Both the position numbers and the translations under genes were made by a program. This document shows positions 1 through 9,616 of a DNA stretch of 64,000 nt, in pieces; the stretch's first letter is position 1, and every line of letters starts with the position of its first letter. Origin of the DNA: Acidobacteriota bacterium. GTDB taxonomy: Bacteria; Acidobacteriota; Blastocatellia; Pyrinomonadales; Pyrinomonadaceae. The notes below the pieces were generated by a model, which saw only the letters and a list, made by a program, of their open reading frames with translations, did not search any database and was not told the origin of the DNA. The DNA is taken from positions 1 through 64,000 of the forward strand of contig JAKOVX010000068.1 of assembly GCA_029781855.1 (NCBI GenBank), read 5' to 3'.

Positions 1-1
1 G

Positions 2-1798
2 GACTCGGCAATGTTGCTTTGGAATGAGTTCTACGCGAACGGCGACATTATCGATGTAGTCGCAACGACACCCGCCAGAACCATTCGTCACGCGTGGGGA
101 GCGGTCCAGGCAAGTAAGGCCCGGGCATTTCGCCAAAGGGCCGATCGCCTGCTTTTCAAACTCCGCGATATTCTCGAAGCAGAAACGGTCGGCTCGGCAT
201 CAGGCCGGACGCCTGACAGATTGCGGGCCGGTGTCGGCTCAGCCTTTGCCGGGACGTTTGATTTCGACGCACTATCGAGGATCCTCGACGAATCCAAGCC
301 CGGTATCAGCCTTTCAGACAAGCGCCGCGAACGCATTACAGGCCTTATCGAAGTGCTTGAGCGGCAGCGATTTTTTCCGCTTGGGGACGAAGGCCCGGAA
401 CCCTATGAATTCGTCTTCGATCATTGTTCCGACGCTTTGCAAGCGTACAACTCTCGACGCAATGACGCGTTGGAACTGATCAGGACACTTGCGATCGCCG
501 AGCTCGAAGTGAATGGCGAATATCGCGAATCGGTCCACGACGTCCTGTTTAACGGATTCGGGGCCAACGGCCTCGATGCCGCGGAGATCGCCCAGTTGCC
601 GGATTATCTTGTTTGTTTGATAGACGAAAAGCCCGAGGCGGGCGAGGTCGAGCAGTTGACCAAAACGCTGGCGTTGGGGTTGCCCTTCAAGATCCTCTTT
701 CAGACGGACGACGTTCTTGAATTTTCAGACGTGACCGAGGGCCGCACGATCATCAACCAGCGGGCCCGTCAAATAATAAATACCGCGATCGGGCTAACGG
801 ACGTGTTCGTTTTCCAATCAAGTGCCGCGCAGATATTTCGAAAGCGGGAATCTCTTCTGAGAGGACTGACATATGATGGATCTGCTCTCTTCAGCGTCTT
901 TTCGGGGGTGAGTGAGCATGCGGGTCATTTTCCTGCGTACCTGGTCGCCGCCGCCGCGACCGAGTCGCGTGTTTTCCCTACGCTCGTCTACGACCCGTCC
1001 GCAGGGCCTGACTGGGCGGATCGCCTATATCTCGACGACAATCCTTCTCCTAATGATGATTGGCCCGTTCATCGCCTGACATTCGAAGACGCAGATCTTC
1101 AGGCCGCAACGGATGAGATAGCCTTCACAGCAGCCGATTTTCTGGCCATGGATGACAGGTTTATGGGTAATTTCGCACTGGTTCCCGAATCAGACTGGAA
1201 TGATGCAATGATCCCGGTCGCCGAAGCTCTTTTGGCCGAACCACGGCGAATGCCCGACATGGTTCCTTACATTTCGCTTGTTGACAGAAATGGCCGGCTA
1301 CGGCGGGCAATCGTCGACAATCGGATCGTGCAGGATGCGCGTCGCTGCCGCACAATGTGGAAAAGCATGCAGGAATTGGGCGGCATCCATAACTCGCATG
1401 CCGAACGCCTGCTCGCCCGAATGGGCGAACAACGGGACGCGGTGGCCGCACCAACGGCTGTCTCGGAGATCTCAGTGAGTGTACCGTCCGTTACGGAACC
1501 GACGGCCCGTGTCGAAGTCGCTCCGCCCGAACCCGCGGCCGCGATCGTCAGCGACGACCCGTACATCGAGTCGGCCCGCTGCACGAGCTGTAATGAATGC
1601 ACCAGCGTCAACAGCAAGATGTTCGCCTACGACGAGAACAAACAGGCATACATCGCCGACCCCGACGCCGGGACGTTCCGCCAACTCGTCGAAGCCGCCG
1701 AAGGCTGCCAGGTCTCAATAATCCATCCCGGCAAACCGCGCAATCCAAAGGAACCGGGTCTCGACGACCTGCTGGTCCGGGCAGCACTGTTCAACTAA
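2..1798 (+). CDS. Ferredoxin-domain protein, possibly C-terminal part of a 2-oxoacid:ferredoxin oxidoreductase-like enzyme (5' end outside window)
   Basis: The reading frame is open to the window edge, so the ATG at 11 may be internal and the gene partial. From that ATG it encodes 595 residues. The C-terminal ~80 residues after an Ala/Pro/Val-rich linker carry CTSCNECTSVNS and a fourth Cys about 35 residues on (EAAEGCQV), the ligand spacing of a single [4Fe-4S] ferredoxin. The remaining ~490 residues have no motif I can assign firmly. A stretch around FPTLVYDPSAGPDWADR resembles regions seen in large PFOR-like proteins, which is inference only. A likely role is electron transfer to or from an oxidoreductase. 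The gene converges on the radical SAM gene, with about 60 bp between them. Confidence 0.6.
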   Translation, partial: DSAMLLWNEFYANGDIIDVVATTPARTIRHAWGAVQASKARAFRQRADRLLFKLRDILEAETVGSASGRTPDRLRAGVGSAFAGTFDFDALSRILDESKPGISLSDKRRERITGLIEVLERQRFFPLGDEGPEPYEFVFDHCSDALQAYNSRRNDALELIRTLAIAELEVNGEYRESVHDVLFNGFGANGLDAAEIAQLPDYLVCLIDEKPEAGEVEQLTKTLALGLPFKILFQTDDVLEFSDVTEGRTIINQRARQIINTAIGLTDVFVFQSSAAQIFRKRESLLRGLTYDGSALFSVFSGVSEHAGHFPAYLVAAAATESRVFPTLVYDPSAGPDWADRLYLDDNPSPNDDWPVHRLTFEDADLQAATDEIAFTAADFLAMDDRFMGNFALVPESDWNDAMIPVAEALLAEPRRMPDMVPYISLVDRNGRLRRAIVDNRIVQDARRCRTMWKSMQELGGIHNSHAERLLARMGEQRDAVAAPTAVSEISVSVPSVTEPTARVEVAPPEPAAAIVSDDPYIESARCTSCNECTSVNSKMFAYDENKQAYIADPDAGTFRQLVEAAEGCQVSIIHPGKPRNPKEPGLDDLLVRAALFN

Positions 1799-1858
1799 AA
1801 AGGATCGGCCTGGTCATCGGCCCGCGATCTTTGGCTCATTTATGATCGGCCCGAACGA

Positions 1859-3655
1859 TCAGTCCTCGCCTCTGTGAGATAGGACGAGCGGCACTCTCTT
1901 TGTAAACAACAGCCTGCATTCGTCCAGTATCAGTTCAATGCCGACCCACGCAAGGGAAAATAGTGATGCAAATCGTTTGCCGCTCACAAGCGGCCATACG
2001 AGATACTTCTTTTGGAATATTGACGGGACGTCAGGTGTTCGAACGAATTCGGTTCGGTTGAATGCCGATGCGGTTTTGTGGTCAACAAACGGCGGTATCT
2101 GATGATCAATATTGAACGCCGCGGCTGCGCTTGCGTTTATCTTGTCTAGAGACGCTTGGCATTTAGCTTCTTCCTCGAGTTTCCAATCGCGCTTTAATTC
2201 GATCAATTTGCGCATTGCTTCGTATGCCGCGGCAACTATCTCGTCACGCGTCATCGAGTCTGTCTCGTAGTTCAGCATTTCTTTCCAGCTGGTCGCGGTC
2301 AATGCCGTTCGATGCTCCTCGAGCGTGCGAAACCGCAGCCGGTAACCGTGAGTGTGACTGTCCTCGTATGCTGAGCTTCCGGGATCGAGAAAAGGCGCGA
2401 GCGGAGCAACAAAAAACTCGAGTCGCTGATCGCCGTCAAATCTCTCCATCAGCTCGCGACAGAACGCGTCAAAACCGATAGCGTCCTCATAGCTCTGGCC
2501 GGGCAGGCCGACCATGAAGAATATATCGACCCTGCGGACGCCGTTATCGAGCGACTTGCCAATCGTTTCGACTATCTCGTCATTCGAACAAGCAAATCGC
2601 TTATTAGACCGACGAATACGCTCGTCGTGCGATTCCAGCGTGATCTCAACGCTCCATCGCGGCAATGAACGTCCGACTTGTTCGAGATAATCGTCCTTTA
2701 CAGGTGAGCAGAGTTCGATAACGATCTCATTGTCGGGCCTGGCCTTTTCAAGCAGCTCCAGAATTCGGCGTGAGTATGCGCGGCCGCCATTGCGGAGATC
2801 GTTTATCAGAAAGATCGGTGCACGGCTAAGTTTCCGAATTCGCGTTATGTCCCGGACCAACTCGTCCGGCGAGCGAAAAGCCGGATGTGGCCTCTCACAA
2901 ACAACTTGGTAGGCCGAGTGCGAACCGCCGCAAACCACGCACTCCAGCGGACATCCGCGCGATGTCAGGAGGGCCGTGATCGGATAATCCAGCCAACCGC
3001 TGTATGGCAATGCGTCCTTCAGGCTGCCGTATTTGAAAACCGAACGAACAACGTAGAAAATATCCGGCACGGACCCGTTGTCCATATTTGCTGGTACGTT
3101 ACTGAGAGGGTTCACAACCACTGTGCCATCGTCGCGACGCCATGTGAGATTAGGAATCGTTCTGAGATCACCGCCGAACATGACGGCCCGAAGCAGTTGC
3201 AGCATGGGGCCTTCGGTCGAGTCGCCACGAAGAACAAAGTCTACATTCGGGGAATCGATAAGTTCCCGATGAAAATACGATGACGAAAGCCCGCCGAATA
3301 CGACCGGTGTAGTTGGGTGGTGTTTTTTTACTATCTCAGAGAGCTTGAGGGCGCCGTGGGCGTGGGGCAACCAGTGAAGATCGATCCCGAATATGCTCGG
3401 GTTTAGCTGTGCGATCGCGGCCTCCGCATCATAATTCGGGTCCGTGACCATCCGCTGAGCGATGTTCACGATCCGTACGTTGTGTCCGTTCCTTTCGAGA
3501 TGGCCTGCAATGCTCGTAAAGCCCATCGGATACATCTCGAAGACCGGAGTGGAAAAGATTAGGTCACTGATCGGGCCGTATTCGGCCCTCGCCTCACGAA
3601 AATCATAAACGCTCGGTGGGTGGAGCAAGACAAGATCGGTGCCGAAAAGCCTCAT
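1859..3655 (-). CDS. B12-binding domain radical SAM protein
   Basis: This 598-residue protein has an N-terminal cobalamin-binding Rossmann part (LVLLHPPSVYDFR, HNVRIVNIA, VFGGLSSSYF, VDFVLRGDSTEG) followed by a radical SAM core. The iron-sulphur motif is RGCPLECVVCGG (C-x3-C-x2-C), and FMVGLPGQSYEDAI is a typical later strand. I chose the ATG at 3655 because it opens directly on the conserved first strand. The longer frame to 3817 would run into the upstream hydrolase gene and adds only low-quality sequence. Such enzymes do methylations or rearrangements with SAM and B12; the substrate is not readable here. It lies downstream of the uronate-degradation genes on the same strand, possibly by chance. 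Confidence 0.85.
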   Translation of the reverse strand: MRLFGTDLVLLHPPSVYDFREARAEYGPISDLIFSTPVFEMYPMGFTSIAGHLERNGHNVRIVNIAQRMVTDPNYDAEAAIAQLNPSIFGIDLHWLPHAHGALKLSEIVKKHHPTTPVVFGGLSSSYFHRELIDSPNVDFVLRGDSTEGPMLQLLRAVMFGGDLRTIPNLTWRRDDGTVVVNPLSNVPANMDNGSVPDIFYVVRSVFKYGSLKDALPYSGWLDYPITALLTSRGCPLECVVCGGSHSAYQVVCERPHPAFRSPDELVRDITRIRKLSRAPIFLINDLRNGGRAYSRRILELLEKARPDNEIVIELCSPVKDDYLEQVGRSLPRWSVEITLESHDERIRRSNKRFACSNDEIVETIGKSLDNGVRRVDIFFMVGLPGQSYEDAIGFDAFCRELMERFDGDQRLEFFVAPLAPFLDPGSSAYEDSHTHGYRLRFRTLEEHRTALTATSWKEMLNYETDSMTRDEIVAAAYEAMRKLIELKRDWKLEEEAKCQASLDKINASAAAAFNIDHQIPPFVDHKTASAFNRTEFVRTPDVPSIFQKKYLVWPLVSGKRFASLFSLAWVGIELILDECRLLFTKRVPLVLSHRGED

Positions 3656-3756
3656 AAACTCGTGTACACACGCATTTAATGAGCAATCGCTATGCCAACG
3701 GCAATTGTCGCTGAGATCAGCAACCGGATCGGCAATTCTATCAGAGTGTTGACGTG

Positions 3757-4851
3757 CTAAAGTTTGGCGACCTCGGAACCGGCCAGCAGAAACGCTCCGG
3801 CTCCGTAAACTTCCCAACTGTCGGCGTTGAAATTTCGCCTCGGATCAGCACCTATAGGTTGGGTCCAGCCGACCTTTCCATGCATGTGGACGAGTCCGTT
3901 AAGAGCGATCCATCCTTTCCTAACGATCGGAAGATATTTTGCTCTATCGAGCATCTTGTTGTTGATCCCCCACGCCATCGCATAGATGTGAAAGCCGGAT
4001 CCGCTCGCTTCGCCGCCCGGGTAGGAATCCGGGTCCAGCAGGCTCGACCGCCACAGGCCGTCGGGTTGCTGCAGCGACGCGATGCGTTCCATCATGGTTT
4101 TGTACTGGGTGAGATAAAATTCGCGCTTTGGGTAATTTGCCGGAAGCTCTTTCAGAAGCCGTACGAGGCCGCCCTCGACCCATCCGTTTCCCCGGCTCCA
4201 AAATACCTTTTTACCATTTGCTTCACGTTTCCCTTTACCTTTGGCGTCTATCAGGTACGAAGCGTCCCGCGCATACAAGTTCTCCTGCTTGTCGAAGAGC
4301 CGGTCGTACGTTTCGCGGAAGAATTTGTCGTTGAGATCAAGATAGCTCCTGTCACCCGTCGTCTTTGCGAGTTTGGCGAGTGTCGGCGGGGCCATGAAAA
4401 GTGCGTCACACCACCACCACGTAATGCCGTTTGCCTCTGCCTGCGGACTTTTTTCGTGCTTGATACGCTCGACCGAATCGATCGTCGGCTGGATCATTCT
4501 CGGGTCTTTCCTGATCCGATAGATGTCTATGTACGTCTGGCTTATCGCGATGTCGTCGGCGTGGTCAAATCTCGGCCCGGGCTTCCAACCAGTCCGCTCG
4601 CCGGTTTCGATCATTGCCCTTAACAGTTCTGGTGACTTGGTCGTTTCGTAAGCTGCAAAAACGCCGGCGAAAAATGCCCCGTTCGTCCAGTCCCACGGAT
4701 CGTGTTTCGGATTTGCAAGCTGCCATTTAGCGACGAGCAGCATTTTTGCCTCGATGTTCTTTCGCTTGAACAGGCTCAGATCCTGTGCGAGCAAATTCGA
4801 AGAAAAAGCAAAAAGTAGCGGGATCAAAAGGTATCGAGTTCTTATTTTCAT
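3757..4851 (-). CDS. Secreted unsaturated uronyl hydrolase, GH88/GH105 family
   Basis: A 364-residue (alpha/alpha)6-type glycosidase that removes the 4,5-unsaturated uronic acid left at the non-reducing end of oligosaccharides by polysaccharide lyases. Visible family features are the signal peptide (MKIRTRYLLIPLLFAFSSNLLAQ), WDWTNGAFFAGVFAAYE, FDHADDIAISQTYIDIY, WWWCDALFMAPP with the acidic residue expected at the active site, and WSRGNGWVEGG. The ATG at 4851 starts the signal peptide; the longer frame to 4956 would overlap the upstream GH3 gene. It lies 37 bp downstream of that gene in the same operon. GH105 (rhamnogalacturonyl) and GH88 (glucuronyl) specificity cannot be separated by eye. 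Confidence 0.88.
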   Translation of the reverse strand: MKIRTRYLLIPLLFAFSSNLLAQDLSLFKRKNIEAKMLLVAKWQLANPKHDPWDWTNGAFFAGVFAAYETTKSPELLRAMIETGERTGWKPGPRFDHADDIAISQTYIDIYRIRKDPRMIQPTIDSVERIKHEKSPQAEANGITWWWCDALFMAPPTLAKLAKTTGDRSYLDLNDKFFRETYDRLFDKQENLYARDASYLIDAKGKGKREANGKKVFWSRGNGWVEGGLVRLLKELPANYPKREFYLTQYKTMMERIASLQQPDGLWRSSLLDPDSYPGGEASGSGFHIYAMAWGINNKMLDRAKYLPIVRKGWIALNGLVHMHGKVGWTQPIGADPRRNFNADSWEVYGAGAFLLAGSEVAKL

Positions 4852-4888
4852 AACCGAAGCGGTAACGTTGGAGCACCTTGGCAAGTGT

Positions 4889-7321
4889 CTAACTCCCGAC
4901 GATGTCAAATTCACCTCGCAGACGAATATCCTGCGACGACGAACCGACCATAACATTGAATTTTCCCGGTTCGACGATCCAATGCATGTTGATATCGAGC
5001 ATTTCGAGGTCGGTCGGCGTCAATGTGAAAGTAACGGTCCTTGTTTCACCGGGTTTCAGCGTGATGCGTTCAAATCCGCGAAGGTTCTTCTCATACGTGA
5101 TCACGCTGCTCACCACGTCGCGGGTATACAGCTGCACGACCTCATCGCCCTCGCGTGAACCGGTGTTCTTTACGTCGCAGCTAACGGTGATATTTCCGTT
5201 CGCGGTTTGTTTGCTCGGCGTAATTCGCAAATTGCTGTAATCGAATGACGTATAGCTCAGACCGTGGCCGAAATAGTAAAGCGCTCCGTTTACGCGAGAC
5301 GCTTCACCCTCCCACTGGGCGTTCGGTTTTGATGGAAAGTTGAACGGAATTTGCCCGACGGTCTTAGGAAAAGTGCTGGTCAGCTTGCCGCCTGGGTTGT
5401 AATCGCCGAACAGCACATCGGCGATCGCCGGTCCGCCATGTCCGCCCGGGAACCACGTCTCGATGATGCCGTCGACATTCTTTGCCGCCCAATTGATACT
5501 CATCGGACGGCCGTTTATCAGGACGAGGACGACCGGTTTGCCAGTCGCATAGACCGCCTTGAGAAGGTCGAGCTGACGGCCCGGCAGATCGAGGCTCGTT
5601 CTCGAAGAATCTTCGCCAACGGTCAACGGTCCCGGCCTTTTGAAGGCCGTCGTTTGATCGCCGAGAAAGACAACCGCGACATCGGATCGCTTTGCGGCAT
5701 CGACCGCCTTGTCGATCTCATCCTTTTCGGCCTGTGTGAGCGGCGTCGGAAGTATCTCTTCGTCCGCCCAGTTCGCACTCGTCGTATCGCATCCCTTTGC
5801 GTAATTGACGGTCATCTTGTCGCCAAACTTCTGCCTGATCCCGTCGAGAGCGGTCATCCCGTTCCCGGCACGCGAAACGCCGTAGCGATATGTCAGATTC
5901 GACCGATTGTCGGCGGTCGGGCCGATAACGGCTATCGAATGGATATTCTTGTCCAGCGGTAGGATGTTCTTGTCGTTCTTGAGCAGAACAATGCTCTCGC
6001 GTGCGGCACGCGACGCGACCGCTTGATTTTCGGGCGAATTGACGATCCTTTCGCTTTCGTTCGCATCCTTGACATATGGATGATCAAAAAGCCCGAGGAG
6101 AAATTTGACCCGCAGGACATCCCGAACGCGAGAGTCGAGCGTCTGCATCGTAACCTTTCCTTCCTTGACCAGTTCGCGGAGCGGGAGGATGAATGTTTCG
6201 GGAGCTCGAAAATGGGTTTTGACATTTAGTCCGCCATTTATCGATTGCATTACGGCGTCCTTTTCGTCGGCCGCGGTCCCGTGCTTGTGATACAGATCTT
6301 CGACCGCTCCGCTGTCCGACACGACATAACCGCGAAACCCGTACTCCGTCCGCAGCCGGTCGATCAGCCAGTATTTGCTGCTTATGATCGGGATGCCGTC
6401 ATAGTCGTTGTACGACGCCATCACACCCAGAAGGCCGCCTTGCTTGATCACCTTGCCGAACGGGCGGATGAATATCGACTCTGCCTCGCGCTGCGAGATC
6501 TGCGGATCGACCCGAGCCTGGCCCTCGCGAGCGCCTTTGTTCACGCCGTGTATCGCAAAATGCTTCGCCGTCGCGGCAACCATGTGGTCCTGCTGCATTC
6601 CCTTGACCATCTCGACGCCGAGCTCGCCTGCCAAATACGGGTCCTCGCCGTATGTGTCCTCGTATCGGCCCCAACGCTGGTCACGGCCCATATCCATGAT
6701 CGGAGCGTAGATATTTGTATAACCGAGTGCCCGTGCCTCGAGGCCCGTGATCCGTCCGACCTGATGAACCAACTTGCCGTCCCAGGTGTTCGCCAGGGCG
6801 AGCTGCGAAGGGAAGCTCGTCGCTGTCGTGAACGCCACGCCCCGAATGCCCTCGTTAGTGAAATCCGCCGGGATCCCAAGTCTCGTATCCTCGATGAAGA
6901 ACCGCTGCACCTCGTTCATCGCCCAAACGTGTTTCTTAACATCGATCACGTAGGGATTATCGGGGTCTTTCGTGTCCCAACCATTGTCCTGCTCGTCGAT
7001 ATTGGCGATCCCGTCTTTCCAGATCGCGTTCTTCCATTCCGGCGTCGGGATCGGGTCTTTCAGTATCCGGTTATATCCGTAAAGCGTGGCTGTCTGACAG
7101 GTCTTTTCATCGACGGTCATCTGTGACAAAAGGTCGTCAATGCGTTTCTCGACATCGGCTTTCGGGTCCTCGTAAACGTCCTTTTTTCCGTTCTTGTTGA
7201 GATCGATCCATCCGTCGAAGTAGATATTTTTTTGCGACGTCGCATTCGCGGCTCTGGGCACAGCATTTACCCCAAATCCGTTGAACAGCATTGCAAAAAT
7301 GAGTAAAGACGTACGTTTCAT
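4889..7321 (-). CDS. Secreted GH3 family beta-glucosidase/glycosidase
   Basis: An 810-residue retaining exo-glycosidase of the BglX type. It has a signal peptide (MKRTSLLIFAMLFNGFGVNA), a short Asp/Asn-rich segment (DLNKNGKKDVYED), then the GH3 N-terminal barrel with KHFAIHG near residue 253. The nucleophile motif is YVVSDSGAV, with Asp336 predicted as catalytic. The GH3 C-terminal domain follows, then a fibronectin-III-like domain (LRGFERITLKPGETRTVTF, LEMLDINMHWIVEPG). The start codon is 3 bp from the kduI stop, so the two are probably cotranscribed. It would trim neutral or uronate-linked sugars from the oligosaccharides released by the lyases of this locus. Confidence 0.93.
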   Translation of the reverse strand: MKRTSLLIFAMLFNGFGVNAVPRAANATSQKNIYFDGWIDLNKNGKKDVYEDPKADVEKRIDDLLSQMTVDEKTCQTATLYGYNRILKDPIPTPEWKNAIWKDGIANIDEQDNGWDTKDPDNPYVIDVKKHVWAMNEVQRFFIEDTRLGIPADFTNEGIRGVAFTTATSFPSQLALANTWDGKLVHQVGRITGLEARALGYTNIYAPIMDMGRDQRWGRYEDTYGEDPYLAGELGVEMVKGMQQDHMVAATAKHFAIHGVNKGAREGQARVDPQISQREAESIFIRPFGKVIKQGGLLGVMASYNDYDGIPIISSKYWLIDRLRTEYGFRGYVVSDSGAVEDLYHKHGTAADEKDAVMQSINGGLNVKTHFRAPETFILPLRELVKEGKVTMQTLDSRVRDVLRVKFLLGLFDHPYVKDANESERIVNSPENQAVASRAARESIVLLKNDKNILPLDKNIHSIAVIGPTADNRSNLTYRYGVSRAGNGMTALDGIRQKFGDKMTVNYAKGCDTTSANWADEEILPTPLTQAEKDEIDKAVDAAKRSDVAVVFLGDQTTAFKRPGPLTVGEDSSRTSLDLPGRQLDLLKAVYATGKPVVLVLINGRPMSINWAAKNVDGIIETWFPGGHGGPAIADVLFGDYNPGGKLTSTFPKTVGQIPFNFPSKPNAQWEGEASRVNGALYYFGHGLSYTSFDYSNLRITPSKQTANGNITVSCDVKNTGSREGDEVVQLYTRDVVSSVITYEKNLRGFERITLKPGETRTVTFTLTPTDLEMLDINMHWIVEPGKFNVMVGSSSQDIRLRGEFDIVGS

Positions 7322-7324
7322 GGC

Positions 7325-8173
7325 TTATCGAAGCTGGCAGATGTCGAGGACGTTCATGTCGGTATAGTCCAGATTTTCACCGCCCATCGCCCAAATGAAT
7401 GCGTAGTTTGTCGTGCCGGCACCCATATGTATCGACCACGGCGGCGAGACGACCGCTGAGTCGCCGTCCATTACCAAATGGCGCATATTGTCCGGTTCGC
7501 CCATAAAGTGCATTATCCGCTGGCCGTCCTTCAGGTCGAAATAGAAATAGACCTCCGACCGGCGATCGTGCAGATGCGGCGGGCAGGTATTCCAGACACT
7601 GCCGTGCTTCATCACCGTCAATCCGAGCAGCAGTTGCGACGAAGGGCAGACTGCCGGAACGACGTACTGGTAGACGGTTCGTTCATTCGCGGTTTCAGTC
7701 GAACCAAGCTCGAGCGGCACTGCCTGGCCGATAGAAATGTGCTTAACCTCAAACCGGGCGTGTGCCGGGGTCGATGCGAGATAAAAACGAGTCGGGTTCG
7801 CAGGATCGGAGGATCCGAACGTCACCGAACCGGTACCCATCGGAATGTACAGGCCGTCCTTTGGCACAAGGTCGAACCGCGTGCCGTCAACGGTGATCGA
7901 ACCCGCGGACGTGCCAACATTGACTGCGCCCATTTCACGTCGTTCCAGATACGGTTTACCGGCGGCCGAGGCGGGCTCGGCCTGCAACGGCAGCGAGACG
8001 GGCTCTGCGACCGGCGAGGCTCCGCCGATAACAAAGCGTTCGTAATGCAAGTAATTGAGCCTGACCTCGCCGGGCGCAAACAGGTCATTCATCAGATATC
8101 GTGATCGCAGGACTTCGTTAGAAGTTCCGGCCATCGAACCGGGGTCAGTTGCGTAATAGGTCTTGTTATACAT
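7325..8173 (-). CDS. kduI: 5-keto-4-deoxyuronate isomerase (4-deoxy-L-threo-5-hexosulose-uronate ketol-isomerase)
   Basis: A 282-residue cytoplasmic isomerase turning 5-keto-4-deoxyuronate (DKI) into 2,5-diketo-3-deoxygluconate. The metal site is visible as [16 protein letters not shown] (two His and a Glu), with the C-terminal family block [39 protein letters not shown]. Length and ends match KduI of pectin and glycosaminoglycan degraders. It is the first gene of the minus-strand run kduI-GH3-GH88/105 and is transcribed away from the LarA-family gene; the 141 bp between them should hold both promoters. With the KdgF-type cupin and the SDR protein of this locus it completes most of an unsaturated-uronate route. 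Confidence 0.95.
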   Translation of the reverse strand: MYNKTYYATDPGSMAGTSNEVLRSRYLMNDLFAPGEVRLNYLHYERFVIGGASPVAEPVSLPLQAEPASAAGKPYLERREMGAVNVGTSAGSITVDGTRFDLVPKDGLYIPMGTGSVTFGSSDPANPTRFYLASTPAHARFEVKHISIGQAVPLELGSTETANERTVYQYVVPAVCPSSQLLLGLTVMKHGSVWNTCPPHLHDRRSEVYFYFDLKDGQRIMHFMGEPDNMRHLVMDGDSAVVSPPWSIHMGAGTTNYAFIWAMGGENLDYTDMNVLDICQLR

Positions 8174-8314
8174 ATTTTGAATTGATGCTTATTTGTTTAT
8201 GATTGTACACGTTTTCGAATGTGTCCCGAACAGACAGTCTAACTCGTTGATAAGACCAAATTTATGAATTCCAGCGTGTTAGAATCATATTGATCTCGAT
8301 CGCCAAATGACCGC

Positions 8315-9613
8315 ATGAATGACGAATCTACAAAGTTCATAACCGGAACCGGTTCGCCCGAGAGCGATCTCGGAGCTGATGAACTGCGGTCGATCGTCGA
8401 AGTTGCGCTGGCTGTTATTCCAGTCGGTTCACGCGTGCTTGCGATCATTCCCGACAAAACCCGCGACGATAACACTCATCTTCTGTTTCCGATGGCGGCG
8501 ACGTTCCTTTCGGCACGCGGATGCGTCAAACTGGACGCGCTCGTGGCCCAAGGTACGCATTCGCGAATGACGGAAGCGGAAAAATTAGCAAAGATCGGCG
8601 CCGATGTGACCCCTGTCTCAAACCTCGGCAATATCTTCGACCACGCCTGGGACAAGCCCGAAGAACTTGTCAACATCGGCGAATTATCGGCCGTCGAAGT
8701 CCACGAACTGACCGGCGGCCTGTTCAATGAGCCGATCCCGTTGGCCGTCAATCATCTCGCTGCTCCCGGCAAATACGACGTCATCCTCGTCTTCGGGGCG
8801 ACCGTTCCGCACGAGGTCGCGGGCTTTGCCGGCGGAGCAAAATACCTTTTCCCCGGCATTTCCGGCGCCGAGTTGACGCACAAAACTCACTGGCTCGGTG
8901 CCCTTAACACGATCGAAAAAACCATCGGCCGAATCGAGACACCAACGCGGCATATGATCGAGGCCGCCGCCGACCATATCGCCGCCAAGGTCATCGCATT
9001 CACATCGGTCATTTCTCGTACGTCGGAAGACCGACTTCGGACACATGCACTTTTCGCCGGCGACATGCGCCGGTCTTTGCGGCAGGCGGCCGAGGTGAGC
9101 CGACATGTTCATATCAAATACACCGGCCGACAATACCGTCGCGTCGTCGCATTGCTCGACGAACACTACGAGGACCTATGGCTCGGCGGCAAGGCTAGCT
9201 ATCGTCTCGGTGCCGTCGTCGAACCCGCCGGCGAGCTTATCATTTACGCCCCCCAGCTGCGATCCATCTCCGAAACACACGGCGACGATATCGAGCGTTT
9301 CGGCGGCTATGCTCCGTTGGAAAAGATCAAAGATCTAGTCGCCGCATCGGGCGAATTACAGGCGAACTTATGCGTTGCCGCCCATCTTGCTCACGTCTCA
9401 TATGCCGGACGAACCGACGACGATGGAAACTTCGTTCCCAAATATCGCATCGTCCTAGTGTCCCAGGTCGATCGGGCGACCTGCGAACGGGTCAATCTCG
9501 AATTTCTTGACGTCAACAGTTTTGACGTCTCCGATTACGAAAACGACCCTGACACACTCATAGTCGAACGGGCCGGCCGCGATCTATACCTTGTCGTTCC
9601 GGCCGTCGACTAG
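8315..9613 (+). CDS. LarA-family nickel-pincer racemase/epimerase (DUF2088)
   Basis: A 432-residue protein of the lactate-racemase (LarA) superfamily. Three residues of the nickel-pincer active site are in place: His82 in QGTHSRMT, and His166 and Lys176 in VPHEVAGFAGGAKYLFPG, with the 10-residue spacing of LarA His174 and Lys184. The N-terminal IIPDKTRDDNTHLLFP block is also typical. LarA-family members racemise or epimerise various 2-hydroxyacids, so a sugar acid is a reasonable guess given the surrounding uronate genes, but this is inference. No cofactor-synthesis genes (larB, larC, larE) are in the window. It ends 3 bp from the convergent stop of the lyase gene. Confidence 0.85.
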   Translation: MNDESTKFITGTGSPESDLGADELRSIVEVALAVIPVGSRVLAIIPDKTRDDNTHLLFPMAATFLSARGCVKLDALVAQGTHSRMTEAEKLAKIGADVTPVSNLGNIFDHAWDKPEELVNIGELSAVEVHELTGGLFNEPIPLAVNHLAAPGKYDVILVFGATVPHEVAGFAGGAKYLFPGISGAELTHKTHWLGALNTIEKTIGRIETPTRHMIEAAADHIAAKVIAFTSVISRTSEDRLRTHALFAGDMRRSLRQAAEVSRHVHIKYTGRQYRRVVALLDEHYEDLWLGGKASYRLGAVVEPAGELIIYAPQLRSISETHGDDIERFGGYAPLEKIKDLVAASGELQANLCVAAHLAHVSYAGRTDDDGNFVPKYRIVLVSQVDRATCERVNLEFLDVNSFDVSDYENDPDTLIVERAGRDLYLVVPAVD

Positions 9614-9616
9614 TCG

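Noticed and set aside
3754-4623. 289-residue plus-strand frame over the GH88/105 gene
   Set aside because: Antisense to a gene with signal peptide and family motifs; no sign of a real product.
6245-7126. 293-residue plus-strand frame inside the GH3 gene
   Set aside because: Antisense shadow of a well-supported glycosidase; Arg/His/Val-rich text without domain features.
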